The notes under the pieces: model-generated | Told to the model about the DNA's origin: nothing | The model's database searches: none | What the model saw: the letters and a program-made list of their open reading frames with translations, nothing else | Source of the DNA: Lingula anatina | Taxonomy: Eukaryota > Brachiopoda > Lingulata > Lingulida > Lingulidae | Assembly (NCBI RefSeq): GCF_001039355.2 | Contig: NW_019773936.1 | Location: 10,001 to 74,000 of the forward strand | DNA length: 64,000 nt | Direction of reading: 5' to 3' | Translations under genes and position numbers: made by a program | In this document: in pieces, positions 38,901 through 50,145 of the stretch | Layout: each line of letters begins with the position of its first letter | Numbering within the stretch: position 1 is the stretch's first letter

Positions 38901-39454
38901 TTGTAAGTAAGAAATTTTAAAGATGATATTAGAAATGCCCATGTTTTTGTACGTATGTACTGCAGATATTTTCTTTCAAAAATAAACATTGGGTGCTATG
39001 TAACTGTTTTACTCTCTTATTGAAAAGAATAATCAATGTTTTAGAATCCTGGAATCAATTACTTTGAAAACCATAGTGGCTTTATTTTATATTTAAATGT
39101 GTACCATGCTGAATTCTAAAAAAAATTTTTTTTTTCTGTTCAGCCGAGTCAGCAGCACCTGCAGCAGAAGAGAAGAAAGAGGAAGGTATGCAGCTGAATA
39201 TTAGCTAGATAATTGCTTTGCCTGATTCGAGTAGCCTGTACAACACAAAAAATCAGCGTAGCGTTATTATTATAATAAATTACAACTCAGAACCCAAATT
39301 ATTTGTAGGACTCAGTATTTCATTTTTGTATTTAGATTATTAATGTATTTTATTCATTCTATTTTATTTTGCCTACAAGTGGGTTGCGCTTTGAAGCAAT
39401 TTGTTCTGATTAAAAATTTCATTCATACTTGTAGGTGAAGCTCCAAAAGAATGA
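16001..39454 (+). CDS. NME8: Thioredoxin domain plus triple NDP-kinase protein, NME8/TXNDC3-like, with modular acidic tail
   Basis: Axonemal/sperm-type protein related to TXNDC3 (NME8) and sea-urchin dynein intermediate chain 1. Core exons: 16001-16091 (or 16628-16721), 18728-18831, 19208-19279, 19562-19678, 19955-20030, 20805-20903, 21690-21769, 22061-22153, 24416-24567, 24829-24903, 25087-25211, 25411-25555, 25958-26065, 26270-26418, 26736-26880, 27088-27195, 27447-27577. They give 623 residues: thioredoxin (1-128), an acidic linker, then three NDK domains. All three NDK domains keep the N-x-x-H of the catalytic histidine ([24 protein letters not shown]). The P-loop-side lysine is present in domains 1 and 3 (IKPDA, VKPDA) but is Arg in domain 2 (IRPDA). 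The thioredoxin motif is WSGPCK, lacking the first Cys. Tail exons 31090-31140, 31549-31614, 36681-37076, 38453-38560, 39144-39185 and 39435-39454 complete an 850-residue form. The donor after 27577 is weak; 27565 gives the same phase. Confidence 0.9.
16628..16721 (+). other. Alternative first coding exon 1b of the NME8-like gene
   Basis: Encodes [20 protein letters not shown] and eleven more residues, and ends in phase 1 at GTAATA. It shares MAGK, TQEEWEE, KEGL and the exit phase with exon 1a 537 bases upstream. It therefore looks like a tandem duplicate used as an alternative start; both cannot sit in one reading frame with their own ATG. Confidence 0.8.
16722..18727 (+). other. 2-kb intron after the alternative first exons
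   Basis: AT-rich, with homopolymer runs including a G-run near 16864. No exon seen on either strand. Confidence 0.45.
20805..20903 (+). other. Symmetric 99-nt cassette exon in the thioredoxin-NDK linker
   Basis: Phase 1 at both ends, so it can be skipped without a frame change (removing 33 residues between the acidic linker and NDK1). It encodes [20 protein letters not shown] and a Ser/Thr-rich end, with RLS and TST sites that could be phosphorylated. It looks out of place in the E/K-rich linker. Acceptor CTCAG and donor GTAAGT are good. Confidence 0.7.
21931..22002. repeat. 72-bp near-perfect palindrome
   Basis: Arms of 31 bp (TAGTTGAAGGTTTCTTTAAA...) pair exactly around a short AT loop. 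It lies in the intron 5' to NDK exon 22061-22153, ending 58 bases before that exon. Confidence 0.85.
22154..24415 (+). other. 2.3-kb intron within NDK domain 1
   Basis: Contains a T-run of about 32 at 22239-22270 and the inverted-repeat element 23295-23488. No exon seen. Confidence 0.5.
23295..23488. mobile_element. Foldback MITE-like element in an NME8 intron
   Basis: About 44-bp, nearly perfect inverted repeats (GAGCATTCACATCGAGAAGA... and its complement) enclose a core with its own palindrome TCTCTCAATGAATGTCATTGAGAGA. The whole 194 bp could fold into one hairpin. Confidence 0.8.
26883..26950. repeat. Imperfect (GA)n microsatellite
   Basis: Begins three bases inside the intron after NME8 exon 26736-26880, directly at the splice donor. 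Confidence 0.9.
27578..31089 (+). other. 3.5-kb intron between the NDK core and the acidic tail
   Basis: No convincing exon on either strand. It has A-runs at 29489-29503 and 29940-29960. Short open frames here lack paired splice sites, an initiation context or family resemblance. This is the largest intron of the gene and marks the border between the conserved core and the variable tail. Confidence 0.5.
31090..31614 (+). other. Two acidic tail cassettes of the NME8-like gene
   Basis: Exons 31090-31140 ([17 protein letters not shown]) and 31549-31614 ([20 protein letters not shown] then GE) are both phase 1-1 and a multiple of three long. Either can be included or skipped freely. They precede all four candidate terminal exons. 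Confidence 0.7.
32219..32271 (+). other. Alternative terminal exon A of the NME8-like gene
   Basis: After TTTAACAG|CAG the frame reads [17 protein letters not shown] and stops at TAG 32269-32271. The acceptor is a NAGNAG pair (exon start 32219 or 32222, one alanine difference). The stop context GGCTAGTAC recurs in terminal exons B and C. This gives a 679-residue form. An AATAAA near 32994 could serve as its poly(A) signal. Confidence 0.6.
32901..32934. repeat. (CA)n microsatellite
   Basis: About 17 CA units downstream of terminal exon A of the NME8-like gene. Confidence 0.95.
33389..34560 (+). other. Alternative terminal exon B: about 390-codon acidic low-complexity tail
   Basis: A single open frame enters in phase 1 after TTCTAG and runs [20 protein letters not shown] onward to TAG at 34558-34560. 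It is dominated by E, S, D, K, T, G and N, with recurring S/E/T/G-E-N-E-S-type phrases and almost no hydrophobic or aromatic residues, so it should be disordered. Joined to the core it gives a 1,052-residue form. The length of the open frame and the matching phase argue for real coding. A run of 22 C follows the stop. Confidence 0.75.
34575..34596. repeat. Poly(C) run
   Basis: 22 consecutive C starting 15 bases after the stop of terminal exon B. It could form i-motif/G-quadruplex structure and is also prone to sequencing error. Confidence 0.9.
35547..35635 (+). other. Alternative terminal exon C of the NME8-like gene
   Basis: After ATTCAG the phase-1 frame reads [20 protein letters not shown] then EEEEKETEG and TAG at 35633-35635. 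The ending ETEG-stop and the bases GGCTAGTAC match exon B (GTEG-stop) and exon A. This gives a 691-residue form. Confidence 0.62.
36681..37076 (+). other. EEQAPA-repeat tail exon of the NME8-like gene
   Basis: A 132-codon exon, phase 1-1, made of near-perfect EEQAPA(A/S/T) and EGEEQAPA units (21- or 24-bp periods), ending [14 protein letters not shown]. Acceptor TTCCAACAG; donor GTGAGA. If the donor is not used, the frame ends after eight more residues at TAA 37100-37102. The repeat is likely variable in copy number between alleles. Confidence 0.75.
37979..38323. mobile_element. MITE-like element with TTAAAGGGATAATAACTC ends
   Basis: Terminal inverted repeats of about 23 bp: TTAAAGGGATAATAACTCTT (then CGT) at the left and its complement ending at 38323. 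A 26-bp internal palindrome GTTAAAATCTC-TTAA-type lies near 38127-38152. It lies in the intron before tail exon 38453. Confidence 0.75.
38453..39454 (+). other. Final tail exons and terminal exon D of the NME8-like gene
   Basis: Exons 38453-38560 ([20 protein letters not shown] and on) and 39144-39185 ([14 protein letters not shown]) are phase 1-1. Exon 39435-39454 adds GEAPKE and TGA at 39452-39454. All are acidic and Ala/Pro-rich like the preceding cassettes. The gene's most distal AATAAA follows at 40015-40020. Confidence 0.7.
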
Positions 39455-40014
39455 GACATCTAGCAAGAGAATGACCAAAAGAGGGCACCACCACCACAGC
39501 CCATTTTGACACCTGTTTACAGTGTTTGAATGCTGTCCTATTGGAATAATCTTAAAGTAACAAATGAAAATTTTACATTTCCATTGGAAATAATAAGTGC
39601 ATCAAGGAAATTGTTCATATAAAAAAATACCACCAGCGACAGTCTCCCATGTTGCTAAATGTTAGAACATTTTTACTTTCCCTCTGAAAATGACTTCTGT
39701 GTTTCCAAGAAGAGACATTACATGAAACTGACCATAGTACAGAAGCAGGATTGAAAATCAGGCAGCAATGCAGAGTGATGAAAACACTTATATAACAAGA
39801 AACTAAACAAACCCCTCTAGACAATTTGTACAAGATTGGTTTGTCTTCTCAGTTATTATTTAAGTAAAAACACTGATGTCCTTATCGCCAGAAGGCCATA
39901 AGAAAAAAAAAACTGTGATAGGTATTTTGAATTGTCAATTCCATCCATATTTCTACAATCATTTTCTTTATTGACTTGCAACACATTTAACTTTTAGTAT
40001 TTATGTTTTACAGT

Positions 40015-40020
40015 AATAAA
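40015..40020 (+). terminator. Distal poly(A) signal of the NME8-like gene
   Basis: AATAAA lies about 560 bases after the TGA of terminal exon D, in a spacer convergent with the Sp gene. Confidence 0.5.
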
Positions 40021-40609
40021 AGTAATATGAAAGAAATGTGTTACCAACTTCAAAACTCTGCTGCAGCATATCAATTTATAAACATTTTCTTCATGTAACA
40101 TTTTGATGTCCCATTATCATGTACAATATTTAGTATCTTTCTCAACTCTACTTACTATAGACATTTAAAATTTTCAAAATATTTACAAACACTTCCTGGA
40201 ATTATCTTATGTTTTTCAATGATCCTCAACAATACACTGTTGAGTAAATCATCATAAATTATCTACATTTCACATGACATACTGCATTTAGATGCAGATA
40301 ACTTTAAAAAAAACAAACAAAAAAAAAAAAACAATAATAATAATAATAATAACTCTCTTGTAAAGTAGAATACAAAGATATTACAAAAACAACACTGGTC
40401 CAGCAACTTAAATATTATTGTAATGTTGAAAAAGAAGGACTAGAAAAAGTATGTAAGTTTCGACTACGCACATTTCCAAAATCGTCACCAGAGCTGTAAA
40501 CAAAATGAGAGAATCTTGTTACAAACTTTAATGTGTACACAACAGCTGGTGCCTTCTTTACTAGCTATTACCATATAAAAAGCTTCACATACCCTAAACT
40601 GAGTAACAA

Positions 40610-40615
40610 TTTATT
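40610..40615 (-). terminator. Candidate poly(A) signal of the Sp gene
   Basis: TTTATT on the plus strand (AATAAA on minus) lies about 460 bases beyond the Sp stop. Other matches exist closer to the convergent neighbour, so the site actually used is uncertain. Confidence 0.35.
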
Positions 40616-41075
40616 AAAAATAATGTCATGGTTGTAAAGTTATCATAAATTGAAAAAGGAAAAATCTTTTTCATCCTCTTTCCTCAAACCCCCTTTCAGC
40701 AAAATGCTAACCTTAACACTGTGCATTTAATAGTTCAAGAGAAAGACCTGCCTCTTTTAAAATGCACGTAAAATATAATTATTCCTCTTTAACTGTTAAG
40801 AATACATATTTTAAACATTATTGTTATTATAATTACTGTGTAAGTGCCAGCACCTGGTACAAGCCAAGGAGTTTAACCAATGCAGCAAACTGCACTCACT
40901 GATCTCTGCAAGATTTCAAAGCATGTGTTGACAAAGCACCGAATACATTTTCCGTGTTCATTTTTTTTGAGAACCGGAAACCAGTGTAAGAGAAGTGTAG
41001 TTTGGACACACCGGGTTAACCCATCTTTTCCCTTGTCTTCTCAAATTTCTGACCCATTAACAAGACCTTGGGGAC

Positions 41076-43420
41076 TTAGTCTGACCCTGGTAGTGAGGAG
41101 TCTGACACGTTAAGATTTGGCGCCTCAGTCTCTCCCGCTGCAAAGGCTTCAATGTCCAGACTGTTATCATCTTCAACATCTAGAATAAAGGGAAAAAATG
41201 TCATCGATGTATGGAAAATGATCGCATATGATAGATTGACTGAACAGTCAAACTTGCCGATGTCTTATTTTGGCCATGAATTGAACAAACAGGATTGTTT
41301 ACACATTCGCTTATGAAACAGAATTTTCAGATATTTTGCTAAACCAAAATAACCAATATGAAAGTCAACGTAAATGTGTTTACATATAATTTGTTGTACA
41401 TGATAAATAAGGAAATGTAAATGTCTTCCCAAGAAACAATCTTTGGTAAAAACAAGAAACTGAAAATCGTGAAAAAGTAGCTTGCAATTTCTCATAGCAT
41501 TTTGACCACATGGAAAAAAACAAGATAAAGACTGAAAACCCTGAAATCAGACATAATCATGAAAACTTTCACCCATGAAAATAGCAATGAATTCTTTGGA
41601 CAAGAAAGTCCATACATTACTGTGAAGTAATTAATTTTTTTTAACATAATATAAAGACTAATATACCCTCACCTGGTTTCTGCGCTGACTTTGTCTGGTG
41701 TGTCTTGATATGCTTGGACAGATGGTCACTTCGCATGAATCTCTTGGAACACTGTGGACACACAAACCTCTTTTCTCCTACAGAGACCAATTAATTTAAA
41801 GTTTATATAATGATATGAATAATGTCCATTTAAATTTTTTTTCTTCATTTATTTTTCTTTCTTTCTTTTCTCATGTGTCTGTTTTTTTACTGCAAACAGC
41901 AAAATTCCATTTTTTTTTATTTTTCAAAGATGTAATTGTGCAAGTGTCTGCCCTATCTCTGACACACATGCACTCAAGCAGCATGCACACAAGCACACAC
42001 ACATGAAGTCCACAAGGACACCTCTGGCACCACCCCAAATGACAGCAAAGTTTTTGTAAGTTTGTTCACTTACTGATCATTTCTGCTTTCAACCAATAGA
42101 TTCTTACATTTTGATGGCTCAATGGAGGGCCAGTAGGCTAAAGAATTTTGACATAGGCAGCATGTGCATGAACACACGTATATATATATATCTACCTGTG
42201 TGTGTCCTCCTATGCCTCTGCAGTTCATCTGACCGTGTGAATCTCTTGCCACAGAACAACCAGCTACACACAAATGGTCTCTCTCCCGAATGCCACCTGG
42301 AAATGAAAAACTCAGTAGTTCATCTAACTAAAACTGACGATAAGAACTAGCCATTACAACCCACTACCTCAACAAGGTATAAATGCATTACCTACAATAA
42401 ATACATAACACCATGAACACCTAACACCTTGCCCCCCCCCTCCTCAACCCCCACCAACACCACCAAATCAGCCATATCCTTATTTGTAACATTACATACA
42501 TTATCCCCCCCCCAATTAGATATGGCATTATTTCAACTGAAAATCACCTCAAGTGTGCCCTCAGGTGAGAGGTCTTGCCGTACACTTTGTTACAACCTTC
42601 AAAGTGACAAATGTGCTGCTTTTTCTTGTTGTCCCCGGTTACATTTCTGGAATATCAAAGAACAGTTTAAGAGTTAATTGAATATTGAAAATGACACAAG
42701 TTAACAATCCTCAACAGCCTTAACATGTTATAGTACCATGTTAAAACTATATGCATTAGTCATTTAGTATCTATTATATATCCATCACACAGCCTGCAAC
42801 TGACTATTTTGAACACATGATATTATCAAAAATTAGCTGATATTAAATACAATAAGTAATTAAAATGCATTCCTTTGAAAGTTTGAATCTAATTTTTTAA
42901 ATTTTCCTTGAAAGACCAGATGGAAAAATCTGTATGAAGTGTAAGCAATTATTTCCAAACACATGATATGGGAGAAGGAACTATATAGGGTAGACAAAGG
43001 ATATAATATGCTTTAATTATTCTCTTTGTTAATCTAAAACATAATATAAGTAACAGGCAATATATATATCATTATAGAAAGTATAACAATGAGCATACAA
43101 AGTGCACGTAGCCCAAGAAATACATATATGTCCGAAAGGGGCACCACAGTTTCTTGAGCAGTATACAATACACTGACCTACATTTCATGTTTACAAACAT
43201 ATCAATTTATAATCTAAGACTTACCATAATTATCATTCTTATCATAATCAAAAAACCAAAGGAATGCCTTTTTATGCAAAATAGCAAATCAAATATATCT
43301 AAACTTAATACGGGAATTTATAAGCCTCTTAAACCCAAGAAATAGTCAACCACTCCTGGTCACATTTAAAGATGGCTGCCGCCCTAAAGATAAAAATCTA
43401 CCATGTACTGAAATCTTTAT

Positions 43421-43451
<31 letters not shown>

Positions 43452-44663
43452 GCCTGGTGAGAGCTAGGCTCCCTGGCTTAAGCTTCCAGGAAGAATTTCT
43501 GAGGGGGTACAGGTCGCCCCTGGGTGACCCGCCTACTTTAGCGGGATGCCCAGGTTTAGTTGTGATCTGCCCTAGCCCCTAAATACAAACAAAAGAATTG
43601 TAAACAGCCGACTCTCTCTGGTATTTTGTGACTTTAGATGTAGCTTATATCGATTCAATGAGGTACTGTTCACTGAAGCATTCAAAGCTACCATGTTTAA
43701 TTCTTTTTTTTTTTTTTTTTTTTGAAACACAAGTGATGTAAGAAAAGGTTTTGAATTTATAGTGTCCTTAAACACTGCTTTTAGAGGCACAAAGTATTTT
43801 CTGGACACTCTTTATACACATATAAATATATACATACATTTTCTTTAAATATCGTCTTGTCTAAACTCACTTGTTATCCGTATCCTTGCAATTGGGACAA
43901 GTGCATGCAATTCTTCTGAGCCTCCTTCCTGGACTGGGCTCCATGTGAATGTTTATAGCAGACTGGGTGGGGCTGAGGGGATCTGAGGGGGCGGAGTTCA
44001 TCACCTGCCATTTAATTGGTCCATTAGGGTCCTGGTCTAGGGCTTGGCCTAGAAATATTAAGAGCATGTGAAAATGAAATATACATATCTTTTGTATGAA
44101 AATGTGGATGTTATGAAAAATACTTACATACTGTCTTTCAAAAAGTGCCTATCAGATTATATTATTTTCATTTTTTTAAACAAAATAACAATGACTGGCC
44201 TTATAAATGTATTGTTGAATGACTTGGACAGACTTGTGTCTCCTTTGTTAAAATATCTGTGTATACATGTTGGAAAATGTTTGTTGATATGACATTAATG
44301 TAAAGGTCTGTGGGTTTATATAGAGAGAGAAATAATTGCTACAGGGCCTACGGATTGCATGTTTATTCTCTTTGAAATGACATGTTTGGTATCAGCGAGT
44401 GACACTATAAAAGAATAACTAGCAGCTATATTTTTCTAGACAATCAATCTGGATCTAGTCATTAACAACATTTTGATGTTGGACCTTGTCAATCAAAGCT
44501 TTGCTGTATGTTTTTGCCTCATACAACAGCCTAAGGTTTGTGATGTATTTTCCTCTATGTTTCTTTTTTAATTTGCATTACATATTTGTGGATTTTTTAT
44601 AGTTTTCCTGGGTAATTCATTCAAATTTAATCATCTTGTATGTTTATAACTTAGATTATATAC

Positions 44664-44698
<35 letters not shown>

Positions 44699-47260
44699 TA
44701 TTTATTTTAAGTCTAAACTCCATATGAATATGTTCGTTAGACTTTACAAATATGTACATACATATAACAAGTATACAACTGGTCAAAACACGCTGTGTAC
44801 AATCTCGCCTCCCTGGGGAGGATACAGCCCCGCTGCCGTATGAGGCGCTGAGTGCTATCAATCTTACAATATTTCTAAGAACCTCTTACTTTTTCATGAC
44901 AGCTATACCAACATACACATAGGAAACAAAGCTTTAAAATGGCTCACTATGATTCTTCCAGCCATAAAAATGCATTTCAGCCACATTTGACAACTTAATT
45001 CTAATTCAAATATATCTACTATTAAAACAAAATATTCTCTAATATAATTTTCAAACATTTTCAGATAATGTAATGCAATGAATTATTTTCATGAAATTAA
45101 ACTTTTTAAATATTGTGCTAGTCTATTAGTTTTTTTTTTGTTCAATTAATACCCTGCTTAAGAGTCTTTGTGATTCGACAAAAGGAGATTTTTCTGATCA
45201 AATAAACATTTTCTGATTGAATCAAGATAAATTCTGACAAATTTCAATCTTTGCTTAAAATTAAGAGCATGGCTGGCAATTGTATGGAAGACTTTTTCCC
45301 CATTTTGCATTTATCATCTTGGGATCCAAAGTATTTTATACATACAAGTAGGTTTTATTATGATTTGCAGCTTTTTATCTGATAAAAAGCTGAAAACCAT
45401 ACTAATACCTATATTTAATATTTTACCTTGTAAAAAAGTGAGAATCAAAGTGATGGCACACCTGAAAATTCTTTAAAATGTGTCTTTTAAAAATTACAAA
45501 TCCAACTTACTCAGTATCTGAGTTCCTCCTTCACTGCCTTGGCTGCTATCTCCATTGTTTATGTTCTGTATGGGCTGAACCTGTGGTGCTATTTGCGACA
45601 CCTGCGCTACAGTCAGTCCAGCAGGGGTTGGTGTTGACGCTCCTGACCCCTGCATGATGGTCAGTCCACCCACTGGCTGACCAGCAGCTGTTAAAATTTG
45701 TGGTTGGTTACCAAGGGTCTGCATATTCTGAAGAGTCTGAATATTTTGCACCCCTTGCAGTCCTTGTATTTGAATACCTTGTAGGTTGTTAGTGGTGCGT
45801 ATGACATTATTTGGCATGACGGCCTGTATGAAGGGCCCCTGCTGCACCAGTTGAGGCTGGCCAGACAGCTGGATGTTTGGTATAGCGAAATTCTGCAACA
45901 TATTAGGAGACAAAACAGCCCCTTGCGGAGACAAAAATGTAAAAGTATTCTGAGAGTCCACTGAAGACATTGCAACAGCGTTGTTGGTCAAACTTGGCGT
46001 CGTGACAAAAGAATTTTGAAGCGATATTACGGATGTTGCTGGAGAGCAAGAACTGACAACAGTTGTCGCTGTTGATCCCGTGACTGTTGGCGTTGTCTGT
46101 GTTGCGACTACTGACAATGTTTGAGGTACAACATGAGTCGGCACGACAATATTTTGAATAGGGGCAACAGTTGGTGCTGTAGTGTGCACAGTGGCATTTT
46201 TTGTGGGTGTTGATTTTGACTTTTGTGTTGCTTTGGTTGTAGCCTGGGTAACCATGGTTGCTGCAGATGTCATTGCCACTGCTGATGTCGTGTTTGCTAC
46301 TGTAACCGTTGATGGTGATGGTGTGGTTGTTGATGCAGCAGATGAGGCAAACTGATAGACTGGGGTGAGCTGCATGGGAGATTGGTATGCATTCTGAACA
46401 GTCTGCACTGGGGTGTTGATTTGAATGGTCTGTAATACAGTCTGGCCATTGGCAGTAGACACCGGTATTTGAATAATCTGTGGCTGCAGTCCAACTTGCT
46501 GTAACTGTATGGGCATCTGAACTGTTTGAGCAACATTAGGGCGAACAGCAACATTAACAAGATTACCCCCAAAGTTGGTGAGTGTCATACCCCCACCTGC
46601 AGCAAAATTGGCATTCTGAAGTACATGATTTGAGGGAGTTGTAGGAGTGGACTGAGGGCGTATGATCTGCCCAGAACCGGTGACGTATGTCTGTCCGGCC
46701 GGGACCATGGTCGGTGTTGTGGGAGTAGTGGGGATGAACAGGGCCTCTTGACCGTCCACCATGACTGTCTGGGCCTGGGGCATGAGGCTGTAGGTGAAAT
46801 TTCCTCCCCCTGTGGGAGTGGCGATCACTTGGCCAGGCTGCTGCTGAAGAAGCTGCAGGCCGCCAGTGGGGAAGGCTGTGATCTGGCCGGCCTGCTGATG
46901 CTTGGCCCCGGAGTCGACGATCTGGACGATGTTGTGGCCGGCTACTAGTTCAGTCGGGGTTCCTTGTACTTGGTTCGCTGTCCCCTGGGCCTGATTGACG
47001 GTTTGTGCACCGCCAGGGTTGCTCGCTGGAGCTCCAATCTTGCTGCATGTTGCGGCGAGTAGAGCTAAGGGGGACGGCTGGGGATCCTACAAAAGGCGGG
47101 GTTACGAAAAGGGGTGTGAATTAACGTGGAAAATGAACCACCCTCCCCCGAAATTTCATTCAAAATGCGCAATGATTACAAATATGACAATGCTCACCTG
47201 TGTGCTACTAGTAGGTACAACATACTCCTGTTGGGAACGTCGAACTGTGATCGTACTCAT
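41076..47260 (-). CDS. Sp1-4: Sp1-4 class C2H2 zinc-finger transcription factor
   Basis: Seven coding exons: 47198-47260, 45511-47086, 43871-44048, 42548-42646, 42196-42296, 41673-41777, 41076-41179 (TAA 41076-41078), joining in frame to 741 residues. Near the N-terminus is the Sp box [14 protein letters not shown]. The 1.6-kb second exon is rich in Gln, Ser, Thr and Val, like the activation domains of Sp1, Sp3 and Sp4. The Buttonhead box is [13 protein letters not shown]. Three zinc fingers follow: [40 protein letters not shown] and [20 protein letters not shown]. The contact residues of the latter two (RSDELQR, RSDHLSK) are those of GC-box binders. The Gln/Ser/Thr domains separate it from the Sp5 and Sp6-9 classes. 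It binds GC/GT boxes in the nucleus. It is convergent with the NME8-like gene. Confidence 0.95.
44663..44866 (-). mobile_element. SINE-like retroposon with (ATT)n tail
   Basis: Read on minus, a G+C-rich head (AGCACTCAGCGCCTCATACG, then a CGGGGCTGTATCC stretch) is followed by an AT-rich body and ends in AATAAATATATTATTATTATT. Such heads with ATT-repeat tails are typical of invertebrate SINEs. No target duplication could be assigned. Confidence 0.5.
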
Positions 47261-49888
47261 TGGAAAAATTCGTCCTCTTCCTTTACGAGGTCAAAATTAC
47301 GGCCGATATGGGAGTGAATTTATGAGATGGAAACACACAGCTGCACATTAACCACCACCTAACAAAGACCCATTAACATATTCATACGCTATAATGTTTC
47401 TCCACCCCTTTGTCTAAAAATCATATTTTCATCAAGGTTATATCATAAATGCATATTCAAAGATAAAATATTCAGCGTATGACTTACGAAAAATCGATTT
47501 CAAACAAGAAATGTACTTGGATTGATCGTAATTAACTACAATAGAAAAAATAGTACTATGCGTAGGGGCGGTTGGCATCACGCCGGCTTGGAGTGATACG
47601 GCATTGATTGACAGTTCTCTCCAAGCATCAAAGGCACCGATATCGCACGCTTCACTGTGGGGGTCAGACGTGTAGGCACAATTACCGCGTAGAAATCGAT
47701 AAATTGCGGTATTTTACAACGTTAACAGTAAGGAGGGCCTAACGAAAAATCGTCAAATAAAGGGTTGGGACCATCTAGCTTTGGTAATATTTCAAAACGG
47801 GATTAATTTTAGTGAGGGGGATTCAAAGTGGGCGATAACCTTACGCTCAAATCAACTGCATGCGTGTCATAATGCATATGCGTCACGATATGGGTTTGGT
47901 GACCGTGGCATCTATAATGATGGGTTGGCTGGTAAAGAAGCCAATAAATCAAGCGTTCTTGAAAAGGAATGGGTGGAGATACTTGTAGGTCCTAATATGT
48001 AGGTCCTATCAGAGGGGCTGGTGTATTCTCGTGCATTTGGCCTTGCGAGCCAGGGTCAAGGAGGCAGGGCTTCGATCTGTCGGTGATTCCCATAATATTT
48101 CGACAACCGATGCATAATTCGTGGCCTACACGCCGAGAAATCAAACTCACTTGTAGTCACAATTACAGGGCACGCGTGCCGCGTCTGACTTTTGATCACA
48201 TGTACTACAGTGTAATAAGGACTGAAGTTGCTATGATTTTAAAGTCTTGAGTCACTAGTGCACTGCCAATTAAAAATCAATTATTTGGTAAGCGGCGAGA
48301 AGGGCGTAGGCCTACTAGTAGGCCCTACTTGTGCGTGTGGGGTGCATTATTTGCCTTTTTGTCTATGACGCCTATTAATACTTCTACATGCGAATTACAC
48401 TGATGTTTGGGGGTGGGGGTAAAAGTCTTTTGAACTTTTGAAAATGTAATATGCATTAACTATGGATTAATTTTTTTATATATCTATTTTATTTTTAAAT
48501 TTTAATGTTTCCTTTTATATCAATAAATTTTATCAATGTTCGTAAATAGCCACCCATTCATTTATGAATAAGATGATGTCATTTTGTCCAACAACGTATC
48601 TATTGACTGTTCCATTAACATGAAATCCATTGGCAGATGAAATGATCGGTACGCAGAATTTTGATGTGACTTACCTTTTTTATTCCCACTCAGAGTATCG
48701 TGTACTTATGCCCCCTTTATCTCAAACGTTAGGTTCTAGATAGTGTTTTTGTCGGCAAGTTGCCGATAATTATTAGTTGAAACAAGGTCTAATTCGGTGA
48801 TGGTAGTATTTTCGCGCTAAATTTCGTACACATTCTAGTTGAGAAAAAAAATATAATAAAATAAAATAAAACCTGATTGAAGTGATTCCGTGTACCCTGC
48901 TGCATGCATATTATACTAAAACCCTTTGTATTTTATTTTATATGTTAATTAACCACCGTGATTAATTTATGCCCTAGTACATGTCTGTGGATGGCTAGCA
49001 ACGCATAACTTTATAACTTAAATAATTCATTTTAAGCGCTTTTGGAGCTCATATTAGGCTTTCCAGCAGATACACGTCAGATATAGGCTATACGTAGCGA
49101 ATCTTATATATATGAGCCAACGGTAATTCCCACTGAAGGTAATATTTGTGCGGAAGTCTATCTAAAACTTCAGGTATTGTGCATTGAATTTTGTGTGTCA
49201 TATAGTGTATGGTTTGGGCGCAATATAGAATAAAATTGAGTTAAAATGATTTGTTCCTGCCGAGAATGACTTTATCGACATGTAAATAACAGCTGAATCT
49301 ACTTGGTTCAAGGTGGTCTTCAAGAGATGGAAAATGCCCAATGGTCATAATTTTATCACGCAAAGCTTCTTATATGTTTCTCAATGCAGACTTAAGTTTA
49401 TCTGAAACATATCTGGTGTTGTTCTTATCTTCTCTGCAGCCTTCTCATGTCACCGTGACAGTTCGTAACGTCTTTTTTGAATATGACACAAGACCGCGAT
49501 ACAAAACACCGCATTATGTTATGAAGGGCAACGAAACCGTGCCCGTGTTCAGGAAATCAGACGTCGTCCTAAATGACAATCATTTAGAGCTAAATTTTAA
49601 TTCATAAAATAAAATTGAACAAAACATCGAACATCGAATCTTAGTGCAAGGACGAGTCGAGCAATGTTTTGTGAGAGTAGGAGACAATTGCCTTCGTCTC
49701 GAGGAAAATTCGTTTTGGTGGGGAAATGGCGCATAGATTAACTTTAAATAGGTAAATCATTAGCTGACACGAATTTCAATCGATTTTTGTAAATCTTTAC
49801 AAAACAGAGAAGCTGGAAAATAATCATTTTGAAGACAATATCATGCACTGTGTTGGATAGCTGCAATAGGAGAAAAGTGGGCAAATTG

Positions 49889-50145
49889 CAGTGGCGGCTT
49901 TAGGAATGGAGGTCAGGGGGAGCCTGACCCCCTTTCAATTTCTGAAAAAATCACACCAATGGTCCCCTCTTGGAATAAGAATTTTGACTACCTGTAACCG
50001 TAGCTCTAAACCGTACAAAATGGCACCGTTCGCTCTCTAAAATACCAACAATTTTGGGGGTCTTTCAGGGGGCCCCGAATCCCAAGCCAAAGGGTGGGGG
50101 GGGGGGGGGGGCGAGGGTCACTTGACACTTGACACAAGCCCCCCT
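49889..50145. mobile_element. Diverged copy of the 50733 element
   Basis: Starts CAGTGGCGGCTTTAGG and shares with the copy at 50733 the blocks ATTTCTGAAAAAA, TGGTCCCCTCTTG, TTCTAAACCGTAC (CTCTAAACCGTAC here) and CTCTAAAATACCAACA. The right terminus is degraded and is guessed. Confidence 0.65.

Larger units (their letters stand above)
39455..41075. other. Convergent 3' spacer between the NME8-like and Sp genes
   Basis: Holds both 3' untranslated regions. An A-run and (AAT)n near 40310-40350 is the only repeat. No independent coding sequence is seen. Confidence 0.5.
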
